Shown piece by piece: positions 23,846 through 36,430 of a stretch of 64,000 nucleotides of DNA. The notes beneath the pieces are model-generated. The model did not search any database. It was not told the origin of the DNA and saw only the letters and a list, made by a program, of their open reading frames with translations. The position numbers and the translations under genes are program-made. Position 1 is the stretch's first letter, and each line of letters starts with the position of its first letter. Where the stretch lies: contig NC_031495.1 of NCBI RefSeq assembly GCF_000237925.1, positions 55,346,108 through 55,410,107 on the forward strand, given 5' to 3'. This stretch comes from Schistosoma mansoni (Eukaryota; Platyhelminthes; Trematoda; Strigeidida; Schistosomatidae).

Positions 23846-26440
23846 CACTCGAAGCTTTATTGGTTATTTTTAAATGATTATTGGTGTAGATAACTGTATT
23901 GTAAAAGACTCGTAGCTATAATTTCTTTTCTTGAATACGTACCACATTTTAGAAATTTAATGTTCAAAAGTTAGTACCAAAGAAAACATGTATTTACATG
24001 AATTACATAATAAAGTTAAGGACAGGTTTACTTATTTTGTGGATCTACATTACGTTAGATGATAGCAAATAGACCATCAAAATCACTTCGAAAACTATGT
24101 AGGAAATATCGAATGATGATCAGAGACGCAATAACAGTGAAAGATAATGTTGTGGTTATTTAAGCCAATAATCAATTACTACTACGAATCAGAACATTAT
24201 TTGATTAAATGTGATAAGTGTTTTCTTCAGAGTAAGGAATTACGTGATTGTTAAATTTTTAAGCAATCATCATCTCATTGCGAATGACAACAGTATGATG
24301 TAGATACATCCAGCTGACAAGTTTTAATTAGGCAGAAATTTATGTCTTGGATTCGATTGATAATCATATACTAAATACGCTGTAACAAATGGAATATTTA
24401 AAGTTTTGAATATAGATTCATTTCATTATAGTGTTTCGTGGCTCATACCTTCGAACCAAACAAAAATGTATATGGGACTATGTTACAGCAATTTGTATCA
24501 TAATAACTAGGAAAGCAACAAATTAACAGTTATTAAAATGATAAAAGATCTCAAGAAGAAGAAGATACAGTTTGAAACAAACAAATTGAGACGTGGAATG
24601 AAACGCTCTGAGAAAACGAAAATGTTCAAGGAATGGATGTTTATTCGTCCCTGTTTACGACTTTGTCTTTTCAGGACTGAAATGGAATTATGGGTTATAA
24701 CTAAGAAATTTATAACTCACTATATGGCCGTAAACTTCAACCACTGATTAATGGAGTAATACCATGTCTAAATGCGACATCTCTTGACTTATGTTTAACT
24801 TTCTCATACGAAAGCATGAATTGCATGGTTGTTAGACAGACTAATCATATTTCATCTTCGGTTTAGTCTATGACTGTTAGAGATCTCATTAAGTGACTAG
24901 TCGAGTATGCTCGGAGCTGTCCTCTTAACTTCATTCATTACTTCTACCACTATTGAGCGATGGTCTTAAGTTATGTGTTTCTAAGTAATAACAACCTACA
25001 TAAATTATATTTTCCCGAAAACCCTGTTTCATAAGCGTTAGCCAGTACAGAGGAAACTGTGAAGTGTTATATCCACTCGCTGACAATAAGACAGACATCA
25101 TGACCATTTACATTTTGCATGAGTTTACAAAAGTCAAGTAAACATTTGTATTCACGATTTCAACAGTGAGCTATTCTACGCACTTAGTTATGTAACGTTT
25201 TGTTAGACTAAAAATTCATACAAATCATTTTCGAAGAAAACGTTCGTGATTATATGCATGTTATTGTCATCTTTACATAGTATTTCAAGTCTGTCAAAAT
25301 CGACTCATTTTGTCAGTCTTTGTCACAAAAAAATAGCGCTTCCATCTGCTAGTTCAAAGTCAGTGGGTCTATCTAAAGATATGCGATAAATCCTTAGAAA
25401 GTGAGATTCGAGAGAGTTCTTAAAATATTTTTTATCGTGAGTGAAGTAGGCACAGAAAGGAAGGGTATCCATGGCTGAATGTTGCTAATATATCAGTCAG
25501 TCTAATTGATATTAGTGGACAATCATACTAAAATAAAGTTGAAGATAGCCCATTGTGGTTTTCAGTTGACATTCTTTGTAGGTTATTTGTAGCCCCTATG
25601 ACTGATAAATATTTTACCTCTGTCATCCTTCTACTCTTCTGGTTGCTGGGAGAAAACTAGAAACTGGTGAGTGTTTGGAGGTCTACAGGGATTCGTTTTT
25701 CAAATTTAGATCGGTTATCTGTCAGAAAACATTGACAAAACCAATGTCAAACATTTAGCGGTTAACATTAGTAGCAACACAACAGGTTTAAATAAAATGA
25801 GATGCGATTAAAAAAATCAAAGATGATTACTGCCGTCATACATAAATAGTGAAAACGTCGATTCAAACAGACGTTCTGAATACACTTGTTAGATATATGT
25901 GCGTCGGTAAGTTTATCACTGAAACTACTTCTCTAGAAACAAGTCTTTTCCGTGGATAAGTGAATGACTTCTCAAGGAATATTTATGTTATGTTTGAATA
26001 CTACTATTTAGTAGTTTAAAGCTGACAGAGTAAAAAGATTGATCTTTAAAATTTTGAACAACATATTACGATTAGTGCAGATTTACTCTGCCGTGCAATT
26101 TCTTGAAAATTACTGTGACTACTCAATATTAAGTAAGTACAATAGAGTAACATTAATGAAATATGTGTAAAGGAAAAGTAAATATAATGCGTATCCTGAA
26201 AGAATTCTAGCAATCTCGCTTCCCGAAGAAACAAGGATTATCAAGTTTTCAATCTATTATTTCTGTATTCATGTTACAATTATTAAAAAAAAAATTAAAA
26301 TTAGCAACAATGTTTTACTTCACTAAGATAACTAAAGAAAGATCAGACAAGAAACATATTTAACTTCTCAAAAGCATAGAGAACCAACTGGTTGAAAATA
26401 AATTTCCGACTGAACTGAAATGGTTTGTGCATAATTTTTC
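23846..26440. other. AT-rich intergenic region, nothing recognised
   Basis: About 2.6 kb with only short open frames of random character and no match elsewhere in the window. Confidence 0.45.
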
Positions 26441-26469
26441 AAGTAATGAATTAAATAAAGAAAAGCTTG

Positions 26470-28340
26470 AAGTATAAGCACTAGACCTAAAATTCTGTGA
26501 TACATAAAACCGCGTAAATAATATGGATACAGACATCCAATTTGAAAACCTAAATCGTCAGACATCCGATCTAGTCCCAACTTCTGATCTACAACTTGAA
26601 CGTTTCAAAACAAGCATCGATGACTGTTGCTATCAGTTGAAGAATAGTAGAAATAACTACAGAAGTATTTTGACTAAAAAACATAAGGAGGCTATCAGTG
26701 AACTTATTAATAACGAGAATCTGATTATCGCAAAACATGATAAAGGAACAGGAACTGTCCTACTTAACAGAAAAGACTACATCCTATGTAACGACTATAC
26801 TGACTTAATGGAGACACTTCAGCTATTCAAAACAGTTCATCCGTCCATAAAATTCACATGTGAGGAGGAAAATGGAGGTAGAATAGCCTTTCTAGATGTT
26901 CTACTTACAAGGAGAAAAGACGGTTCATTAAGGAGAAACATAAACAGGAATACAAAATGGACGGGTCAATATAAAAACATTCTCAGTTTTGTTCCTCTAC
27001 AATACAAAAGGAACCTGATTAAGACATTACACCATAGAATCAAGACCATATGCTCTCGAGATATGGTTGAAGATAAAACAAACGCATTATACACGACCCT
27101 GAGAGAAAACGGATACCCGGAGAAATTTATAAATAAAAACATAGCTAGTAAAAGAGAGCATAAAGAATGTTTAACTGTGAATAAAAAGCCCCTATATATA
27201 CGTCTATAACTCAGAGGCGACGCACCTAGTGAAATGTTAAGACTGAAGCTACGAAGATCAATCCAAAGGACTTTTAATACAGGTAAACTACAACTAATGT
27301 TTTCCATACGATGTTGAAAGATAAATTGCCTAGACTAGCCACTTCTTTCTGTATCTATCAATTCAACTGCTCCTGTGGGGCAAGTTATATAGGCAGATGT
27401 TCTAGGAATGTGTATACTTGGGCTCGTGGGCACCTCCCAGTGTGGTTAAGCAAAGGTGTTGTCAAAACGGTTAACAGCTCTATTTTAGCCCATTTAGTTC
27501 AGATGGGAAATAGAGCCAACATCAAGCAATCTTTTACAATAATATATCATGTTAACAGCAGTCTACCTAATTCCGTCAGACTGAGAATCCTGCAGACGAC
27601 TGAGGCAATCGCTATTCGGATTAAAAAGCCAGAGCTTTGCATCCAAAAGAAAAATGTTCAGCCGCTTCTTTTACCCTGGCCAACTTTAGGGTCAACTTGT
27701 TAATAATCAATTTTATAATATGGTAACGTCATTTGATTAGTGTTCATTTCTATATCCTAAACGCAATACGCACAGTATGCACATATGCCAATTAGAGACT
27801 GACCAGTTGCAGTCCTAACACATCGATGGGAAGATTCAAACAAACAATACTAAGTGAATCTAAACTTATTTTGCCTATATATTTTATCATTGTCATTATT
27901 ATTACACTTGCTAACCTTTTAGAGAAATTTATTCAGCATCCACCCCTATCTACTATATCTGACCTAATTCATATTATTTTACATATTAAGTAATTTCTGA
28001 TTTGTAATCCCATTGTTCCATCTCACCCTATTTATTCTGATCATTTATCTTACGATTTTATTTCACTTATAAACTGATTCAAGTTAACACTACATATTAG
28101 TCAGCCCCTACATTAACGATTCGATTTTATTTTATAACACAAACACTCCTTGATTCACGTGTTATAGTTTCTTAAATGATGTACTCTGCCTTAAACTTGG
28201 CCAATTTTCTTTTGTGGATCATTTAATTTAGATTTATAATTGTAGAACCTGATAAGAAATGGTTGAAAAGAATATTCTTCGTTCATATAATTGGATTTTA
28301 TCATAACTATGAAAACCGTATTTTTAGACAGAGGTGATAT
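26470..28340 (+). mobile_element. Penelope-like element (broken)
   Basis: The 26523-27209 frame gives a Penelope-type N-terminal part (DTDIQFENLNRQTSDLVP), then IAKHDKGTGTVLLNRKDY, then IAFLDVLLTRRKDGSLRR. 27311-27703 gives the GIY-YIG endonuclease (CIYQFNCSCGASYIGRCSRN) and the terminal IKKPELCIQKK. The RT catalytic region between the first two parts is missing, so the copy cannot be autonomous. The 3' flank to about 28340 resembles 13560-14100. A Smalpha-like leader piece lies at 27762-27860 within that flank. The element is broken in a few places. Confidence 0.8.
27762..27860 (+). mobile_element. Smalpha-like leader fragment
   Basis: Contains caatacgcacagtatgcaca, gagactgaccagttgcagtc and gggaagattcaaacaaacaa in the usual order and ends before the tRNA-like part. 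It is inserted in the 3' flank of the Penelope-like element. Confidence 0.7.
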
Positions 28341-28665
28341 GGTGAGCTTATCAGAAGTAGCCAAATGAGAAGGTCAGTCGATGACAATCAGAAGTGACCT
28401 GAAGTTCAGGTGCATTTGATTGTCTAAGAAATGGATTAAGTTCCTAAGGCGTAGAGTTTTATATATATAAATAAGTGTTTGTGCATTTATTTGGAAGCCC
28501 CATATTTTTTCTCGCTCACTATGGCGCTTTCACTCAACTAATGAGTTGAGGGATTTGCGCGCCTCACGTTGTGTATCGGTTACGGATTTCGGACATATTC
28601 TGTCACAACAAGAGGGGAAATATCAGATATAAGTGACAATTTCATGCAATTAGTTCCCATTATGA

Positions 28666-29514
28666 ATTTAAATAAAGCCAGAACAAATATTGATGCAGAA
28701 TAATATGAATTCATTATATTTCGTAGTTTCTCGTCAGCTGCTTACAACCAAATATCTATTAGAATTTTAGCATAGAGATAATAAATAGTGAGGAACAATA
28801 AGCATAAGTGAATGTAAAGGACTGGAATGACAAAATGTCATCGATGATAACTATATATATATATATATGTTTAAAAAAAAGGTCAGAGGTTATTAGGTGT
28901 TAGAATCAAGGAAATATAAAGGGTGGGTGGTGTAATAGTTGAGTGGAGTTCAGAGACAGATAAGACAAACTGTATGATAATTTTAGAAGTAATAAAGGAT
29001 TCATGGCAGTAAAAACAAATAGGATGGGTTACGCAATAATTAAATAGAATTTGGAGAGTTAATCAAATTTAAGAGAAACAAGTGAGCGGAAATATGTGAG
29101 TGAAAGGATGATTTAAGAATTGGGTAATGGAAGAAGAATATAATACAAAACCAAATATTAACCAAAAATAAAACTAATGACCAAGAAAAACACACAAAAT
29201 AATTGGATTACCAGGGTAGTAATAAGTTTATTAATGTCTCTTTTTGAATACATAGATCCGGTTGAAGTTTTTTTATCGTGATCGCTTCAGTAAACCGGAG
29301 AGCAGCCATACTTCTTTGTCTGCTAATGATTTTGAAAGCATGAGAAATTTCAATGATATACCCGGTGTCAAGTAAATGCCGAGCTATTGCATTGTTGAGA
29401 GCCCTGGTCCCTGACAGCCTCAGTTTCTTTGGAACATGCTCAGAAATGCGAACATATATATATATATATATATATATAATTCTGCATCAATATTTGTTCT
29501 GGCTTTATTTAAAT
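28666..29514 (-). mobile_element. Penelope-like fragment bounded by 36-bp inverted repeats (broken)
   Basis: 28666-28701 and 29479-29514 are perfect 36-bp reverse complements. Between them, the minus strand at 29448-29225 codes a GIY-YIG-domain C-terminus (RISEHVPKKLRL, then RFTEAITIKKL and LCIQKE) like those at 27.6 and 13.5 kb. AT microsatellites lie at 28853-28870 and 29454-29478. Inverted terminal repeats are a known arrangement for Penelope-like elements. Broken. Confidence 0.6.
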
Positions 29515-29837
29515 AAGTGACAATACTGGAAATGTGTAGATGAACTCTTCACTGAATTATTATCAAACAAATGTTCTGGGTTATCTTATTTATATATCAT
29601 ACTAAGTTATTGCTAAAATAAAGTGAATTTTACAATGAACAATTATCATACCAAATTAAAACATAAGTAATGCTGATTAAGTGACACTTTAAGTCAAAAA
29701 GTAATGTTGATTATTTATCATATCTGAACAGATATAGCATACAATCTACTATATTTGACAATTAAAAAAAAACAAATACATGTTTAAAAAAACAACAAGT
29801 GATATTTTGCACTACTATTTCCTCAAAGATGACAAAT

Positions 29838-30295
29838 GTTAAGACAGTTCTACTGTATGGGGCAGAAACTTGGAGAACTACGAAAACCATTATCCAGAAG
29901 ATACAAGTGTTTATCAACAGCTGTCTACGCAAGATACTTCGGATCCGATAGCCAGACACTATCAGCAACAAGTTACTGTGGGAGACAACAAACCAGATTC
30001 CATCCAGCGGAGGAAGAAATCAGGAAAAAGCGCTGGAAGTGGATAGGACACACATTGAGGAAATCACCCAATTGTGTCACAAGGCAAGCCCTCACATGGA
30101 ATCCTGAAGGTCAAAGGAGAAGAGGAGAGGACCAAAGAACACATTACGCTGAGAAATGGAGACAGACATGATGGGAATGAACAAAACTTGAATAGAACTA
30201 TAAAGGGAGGCCGAGGACAGAGCGGATTGGAGAATGCTGGTCGTCGGCCGATGCTCCATTGTGGGTAACAAGCATAAGTAAGTAAGTAAGTTTGT
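29838..30295 (+). mobile_element. RTE-clade LINE 3' end
   Basis: About 460 bp of RTE C-terminus and 3' end with an aagtaagtaagtaag tail. The first 330 bp appear identical to 35045-35376, including that copy's TAG in the RILRIR context and its frameshifts. The last 110 bp are clearly more diverged. It is 5'-truncated and dead. Confidence 0.85.
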
Positions 30296-30529
30296 CAAAC
30301 ATAAAAGTAAGCTTAAGTGTTAAACACACTTTAATCTTACACTTTGTATTTTGTCTTCCTTTTTAGGATTTGAGGTTCCACTTCGAATATTCGTTTAAAC
30401 TTCATTAAGTAAATCGTTTTCAATCCTTATCTATAATTATATTGATTCTTTTGATTTTAGGCTTTCGGTAAATGTTAAATCATGAAATAGAATGGAACTC
30501 ATTGTATTGTGAAAACTTTGTTGTTCTTG

Positions 30530-30960
30530 CTCTGCTCAAATATGACGTAGTAATTAAATGTAGTTGTACAGAACATGTTTTGGTTTGCTCAAAGCTATGA
30601 ACCTAGGTTTTGTAGCCTTAACTTTGGTTACTCAGGCTGTAGTGAGAAAGAACACAGGAGAGCACAACCAAATGTATTTGAACACGAAATTACAGAATCT
30701 CTTGATGAAATCTGAGAACGTTACAGCAAGTACATCATTAGCGAAATGTCAATCAATTGTTCTTTTGTTTCCACTCCAATCACTCTCTTTTCTCGTTCTT
30801 TTCTCTTCGATCTTCTTAATCCTCTGCTACCAGGCACTACACTTATGGTGGCTAATACCTACTACCTATACCTGTCGACATCAGTAGCACACACCAAAAG
30901 ATGTTTTATCACTACATTGTTACTCAAGCCAGTATTAGGATCACCTTTGTAAGACTCCAA
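30530..30960. repeat. Unclassified interspersed repeat, copy A
   Basis: 30740-30910 is the reverse complement, with divergence, of 37803-37960. Shared words include gatgtcgaca and gagagtgattgg on the opposite strand. The 107-codon open frame here is hydrophobic but has no family resemblance that I recognise. Confidence 0.5.
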
Positions 30961-30989
30961 AACGGATTCTTAAGGACTTCATAAGTAGT

Positions 30990-31035
30990 GTAAATCGATG
31001 GGAAGATTCAAACAAACAATACTAAATGAATTTAG
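30990..31035 (+). mobile_element. Smalpha-like leader fragment
   Basis: The words atcgatgggaagattcaaac and aatactaaatgaattta match the Smalpha leader. Only about 45 bp remain. Confidence 0.6.
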
Positions 31036-31503
31036 TGTGAATCTTCGTCCGAGATTCCCATTTGTTACCCAACCTGATCTTAGCGTGTTATTATTTTAAA
31101 CTACGATTAGTCACACGGAAGATTGAGACAATTGATAATAGATAATGATGAGTACCTTACTTGCTTTTCCGACTTATAATGTCAGAAATACTAGCGGTTT
31201 GATCATAATGATTTGTAGACTTAAAGTTTGTAGATTTGATGAGATAGTAGATAAGCACACATAACTCAGTAGTTATCCATTACTTCTTGATTTACAATGG
31301 CTCTTTAAGTGATATCATTCTGTAGTGCGAAAGATTTGACTTATATTATTAAAAACGGATTAAAAGTAATTTATATAATGCTACAAGTAGTTTTAGGAAG
31401 TTTTTATGCTTTTCAAGTTCTAAAGAATTATTTACATCATACTCAATTTTGTGTAATGTAAACAGATTAATTAATATATTACAATAAAACGTATATTTCG
31501 ATA
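31036..31503. other. Spacer, nothing recognised
   Basis: No exon or repeat match seen. Confidence 0.4.
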
Positions 31504-32286
31504 ATGTAATAAGAAGACAAAGATTATCAGAACTATGTGATATATTAGCGCTATACATTTCGAACAATCTGATCACACATATACTTGTTAAGAACAGAGG
31601 AGAAGAACGACCAACTTCCCTTCCTAGATGTACTTCTAAGCAGACGAGAAGATGGCTCAATAAAACGATCCATTTCTCGAAAACCGATGTGGACGGGTCA
31701 ATATCTTAGTTACTATAGTTATTGCCCTGTGCAAAACAAACGGGGTTTGGTAAGGTGCCTATTTAACAGGCTTGATTGTATTTGCACAAACGACGCTATT
31801 GATGATGATGTTAAGTTGTTAAACAAGACATTAATGGGGAATGGTTATCCACCTAAATTTATCAATAGATGGAAAGTTCATGGCACCATGAGACCTACTG
31901 TAGCCTTGGTGGAGAAAAAGCCTATCTACATCACCTTACCACTTAGAGGTGATTCAAATAGCCTTTTATTGAAACAAAAGCTTAAATCAGTCATCAATAA
32001 AACGTATTGTGCAGCGAAGATCATTATCAAAGAAAGAACGAGGTCAATGCTTCATTCAAAACCTAAAAGATATGAAAACGATTGTGTCACATCCCACTAC
32101 GTTTACCAATTTAAATGTGTGTGTGATCACACATACATAGGGAGGAGCAATCGTGATCTGAAAATTAGGGTGGGTGAACATGTACCAAAATGGTTGCAAA
32201 AACAAATAGAATCAAATGACCCAATAAGAGTAGGGGATAAACATCCATCATCCTCTATTGCCAAACATATAATCGAAACAAGCTAT
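31504..32286 (+). mobile_element. Penelope-like element, left part with inverted end (broken)
   Basis: 31504-31597 is the inverted copy of 35840-35940. Directly after it, the open frame to 32286 gives the end of the RT (LPFLDVLLSRREDGSIKR), a linker and a GIY-YIG endonuclease with HYVYQFKCVCDHTYIGRS and RVGEHVPKWLQKQI. The element is interrupted at about 32287 and resumes at 35573. It is 5'-truncated onto an inverted terminal repeat. It is the best kept GIY-YIG copy in the window, but the element is broken by the insertion. Confidence 0.8.
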
Positions 32287-32307
32287 AAGATGCCAATCAG
32301 AGACTGA

Positions 32308-35300
32308 ACTCCGCCTGCAGCTCCTCCGGGGGTTACTGCCGGTCCCAAGCCCGGGTAAAGGAGGAGGGTTGGGCATGGGGTTAGCGACCCCATCCCGTAG
32401 AAAACCAACTCGCTAAAAACACTAACCAGAAAAAACATTCAAACCATTCAAACTATGCCCTGTGAGTAGAAGGAATCATTATGACGTCTCATGGTGATAG
32501 CCGAGTTCCTTCGGAAGTCATGAGGCCGATGCACCTTCTTACAACCAGAGCGACAATTTTTATCGGTACATGGAATGTCCGGACAATGTGGAAAACCGGA
32601 AGAGTCTTTCAAATTGCTACAGAAATGAGAAAATACAACCTGGAGGTGCTTGGAATCAGTGAAACACATTGGACACAGGTTGGACAACAACGACTATCTT
32701 CAGGGGAACTTCTGTTATACTCCGGTCATGAAGAAGAAAATGCCCCACATACACAAGGAGTTGAATTGATGCTGTCCAAACAAGCACAAAATGCACTTAT
32801 TGGATGGGAATCTCATGGAACAAGGAACATCAAAGCCTCCTTCAAAACAATGAACGTCATTCAATGCTATGCGCCTACCAATGACTACGATGAAGACACT
32901 AAAGACCAATTCTACGATAGGCTGCAGTCGATCTTCGAGAAGTGCCCAACCAAGGACTTGACCATTCTGATGGGAGATTTCAATGCCAAGGTTGGAATGG
33001 ACAACACTGGATACGAAGACTTCATGGGACAATATGGACTGGGAGAAAGGAACGAAAATGGTGAGAGATTTGCAAACCTATGTGCCTTCAATAAACTGGT
33101 CATAGGTGGCACCATATTCCCACACAAAAACATACACAAAGCCACTTGGATTTCACCGGATCACACTACACAGAATCAAATCGACCATATCTGCATCAAC
33201 AAAATGTTCAGGAGGACTATGGAGGATGTGAGAACCAGAAGAGGAGCTGATATAGCATCCGATCATCATTTACTGGTCGCCAAGATGAAACTAAAACTTG
33301 AGAAGCAGTGGACGACGGGGAGGACAACATCACAAAAGTTTAATACGGCCTTTCTTCGAGATGCTGACAAACTCAACAAATTCAACATAGCCCTCAGCAA
33401 CAGGTTCTAGGCCTTTCATGATCTACTCAATGGAGAGGGAACTACCATGGAGAGCAACTGGAAAGGTATCAAGGAAGCAATCGTTTCAACATGTCAGGAG
33501 GTTCTGGGCCAAAAGAAGCACCATCACAAGGAATGGATCACTGTTGGTACACTGGATAAGATTGAAGAAAGGAGGAACAAGAAGGCAGCAATCAATATCA
33601 GCCGAACCAGAGCGGAAAAAGCCAAGGCACAAGCCGAATACACAGAAGCAAACAAGCAAGTGAAGAGGAGCATCAGAACCGACAAACGTAAATATGTGGA
33701 AGATTTAGCGATGACAGTGGAAAAGGCTGCAAGAGAGGGAAACATGAGACAACTGTATGATACAACAAAGAAACTTGCTGGAAATTACCGTAGGCCAGAA
33801 AGACCAGTGAAAAGCAAGGAAGGCAAAGTAATCACCGACATTGAAGAACAACGAAACAGGTGGGTAGAACACTTCAAAGAACTCTTCAATCGACCAGCTC
33901 CACTGAACCCACCCAACATCGAAGCAGCACCCACAGACCTCCCAATCGATATTGGCCCACCAACAATTGGAGAGATCAGCATGGCCATTAGACAAATCAA
34001 GAGCGGGAAAGCAGCGGGATCAGACAACATCCCGGTAGAGGCACTGAAAGCAAATGTAACAGCAACTGCCAAGATACTCCACATCCTCTTCAGTAAGATT
34101 TGGGACGAAGAACAAGTACCAATAGACTGGAAAGAAGGACTTCTGATCAAGATACCAAAGAAAGGCGATCTCAGCAAGTGCGATAACTACAGGGGCATCA
34201 CTCTCCTCTCAATACCAGGAAAAGTCTTCAACAGAGTATTGTTAAACAGGATGAAGGATTCCGTGGACGCCCAACTTCGAGATCAACAAGCTGGATTTCG
34301 TAAGGATCGATCGTGTACAGACCAAATCGCAACTCTACGGATCATTGTGGAACAATCAACCGAATGGAATTCATCACTCTACATCAACTTCATTGACTAC
34401 GAGAAGGCATTTGATAGCGTGGACAGGACAACACTATGGAGGCTTCTTCGACACTACGGCGTGCCTGAGAAGATGGTCAATATCATACGGAACTCCTATG
34501 ATGGACTAAACTGCCAAATCGTCCACGGAGGACAACTCACCGACTCATTCGAGGTAAAGACCGGTGTTAGGCAGGGTTGCTTACTCTCACCCTTTCTCTT
34601 TCTCCTGGTGATCGACTGGATCATGAAGACGTCAACAACTGGAGGAAATCACGGGCTACAGTGGACAGGCAGGATGCAGCTAGACGATCTAGACTTCGCG
34701 GATGATCTGGCTCTTCTATCATAAACGCAACAACAAATGCAGGAGAAAACGACCAGTGTAGCAGCAGCCTCAGCAGCAGTAGGTCTCAATATAAACAAAG
34801 AGAAAAGCAGGACTCTCCGATACAATACAATATGCACCAATCAAATTACACTTGACGGAGAAGCTTTGGAGGATGTGAAAACCTTTACATACCTGAGCAG
34901 CATCATTGGTGAACACGGTGGATCAGATGCAGATGTGAGGGCGCGGATCGGCAAAGCAAGAGCAACATATCTGCAACTGAAGAACATCTGGAACTCAAAA
35001 CAATTGTCAACCAACACCAAGATCGGAATTTTCAATACAAATGTCAAGACAGTTCTACTGTATGGGGCAGAAACTTGGAGAACTACGAAAACCATTATCC
35101 AGAAGATACAAGTGTTTATCAACAGCTGTCTACGCAAGATACTTCGGATCCGATAGCCAGACACTATCAGCAACAAGTTACTGTGGGAGACAACAAACCA
35201 GATTCCATCCAGCGGAGGAAGAAATCAGGAAAAAGCGCTGGAAGTGGATAGGACACACATTGAGGAAATCACCCAATTGTGTCACAAGGCAAGCCCTCAC

Positions 35301-35498
35301 ATGGAATCCTGAAGGTCAAAGGAGAAGAGGAGAGGACCAAAGAACACATTACGCTGAGAAATGGAGACAGACATGAGAAGAATGAACAAAAGTTGGATAG
35401 AACTAGAAAAGAAGGCCCAGGACAGAGTGGGTTGGAGAATGCTGGTCGGCGGCCTATGCTCAATTGGGAGTAACAGGCGTAAGTTAGTAAGTAAGTAA
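32308..35498 (+). mobile_element. RTE-clade LINE, nearly full length, inactivated
   Basis: The 5' leader is at 32308-32480. From 32481 one frame codes an APE-type endonuclease (FIGTWNVRTM, SETHWTQ, MGDFNAKVG, SDHHLLVAKM). The same frame continues into a reverse transcriptase with NFIDYEKAFDSVDR, GVRQGCLLSPFLFLLVIDW and the catalytic FADD at about 34700. In-frame stops at 33408 (TAG), 34722 (TAA) and 35154 (TAG) and frameshifts near 35210 and 35330 inactivate it. The 3' end has the gtaagtaagtaa tail. The word agagactga at 32299-32307 recurs at 35502-35510 and is a candidate target-site duplication. It resembles schistosome SR2/Perere-type RTE elements. Confidence 0.9.
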
Positions 35499-35572
35499 AT
35501 TAGAGACTGACCAGTTGCAGTCCAAAAACATCAATGGGAAGATTCAAACAAATAATACTAAATGAAATTAGG
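35499..35572 (+). mobile_element. Smalpha-like leader piece split by the RTE insertion
   Basis: tagagactgaccagttgcag to aatactaaatg is the Smalpha leader. Its left neighbour atgccaatcagagactga sits at 32290-32307, on the other side of the RTE. The two pieces are therefore one leader split by the LINE, which was itself lodged in the Penelope-like element. Confidence 0.7.
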
Positions 35573-35940
35573 TAATAAGATCGATTTTAACTAGGCTTTT
35601 GTGGTGTTGCATAAAAGTGTAAAAGGGCGTATACTAAGGTTTATTGAAGCTTTAGCCATACGAAAATTCAAAACCCCCAAAAACAGTTTGTTCCCTCCTT
35701 AAACCTACCCTGGTAATATTATTATCCAGAGTGATTAGGTGGTAAATTGTTTTCACATTATTGTTATTATCCTTGTCTATTCTTACCCCCCATTTCCAGT
35801 CTAGGTTGACCTTTTAATTTTCCTATAAAAATGTTCATAACAAGTATATGTGTGATCAGATTGATTCGAAATGTATAGCACTAATATATCATCATATAGT
35901 TCTGATAATCTTCGTCTTCTTATTACACAATCGAAGTTTA
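35573..35940 (+). mobile_element. Penelope-like element, right part and inverted end (broken)
   Basis: Resumes the element left at 32286. It matches the reverse complement of 1-206, the 3' end of the sister copy at the left edge. 35840-35940 is the inverted terminal repeat that pairs with 31504-31597. Broken. Confidence 0.7.
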
Positions 35941-36430
35941 TCCAAGGGACTAATTGCTTTAAAACATATATTGAATGGATTTTCTTCTTAAAAAGTAAAA
36001 AGAAAAAAACCCGTTGTCAAACTAAATTATTTGACAATGAAATCCTTTGAATTTCGTTTATAAAAGTTTTCCCACTTGACAAACATGTTCATATCAAAAT
36101 AAAACAAATTTCTTATAGAGAAAAATAAGGTTAGTTAATGACAAATCTCCCTTTGAATACCCATTTCTATCATTTCATTCTTATGATTAAGATTTAAGTA
36201 CAATGATTGAACAAAAGTATTAGGTAATGTGCACATGTATGTTTCATAATTGGTTACTTTAAAATTTCTATCAAATATTACATTCATGTGTAGATGCTAT
36301 TTAAATGTTAAGTATGTTACAAGCTAATCAATAATCGAGAGAACATAAGTTACGAATCAGTGAAAGCAATCATAATCATATTTATATATATATAGCTATT
36401 ATCTACATTTGATGCAGATTTCGGACTTCA
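35941..36430. other. Upstream region of TAL gene 3
   Basis: AT-rich. A TATATATATA run lies near 36380, about 50 bp before the start codon. It could be promoter sequence or merely a microsatellite. Confidence 0.4.

Noticed and set aside
30564-30887. 107-codon hydrophobic open frame
   Set aside because: Lies in an interspersed repeat with an inverted relative at 37.8 kb, and the relative shows no matching frame.
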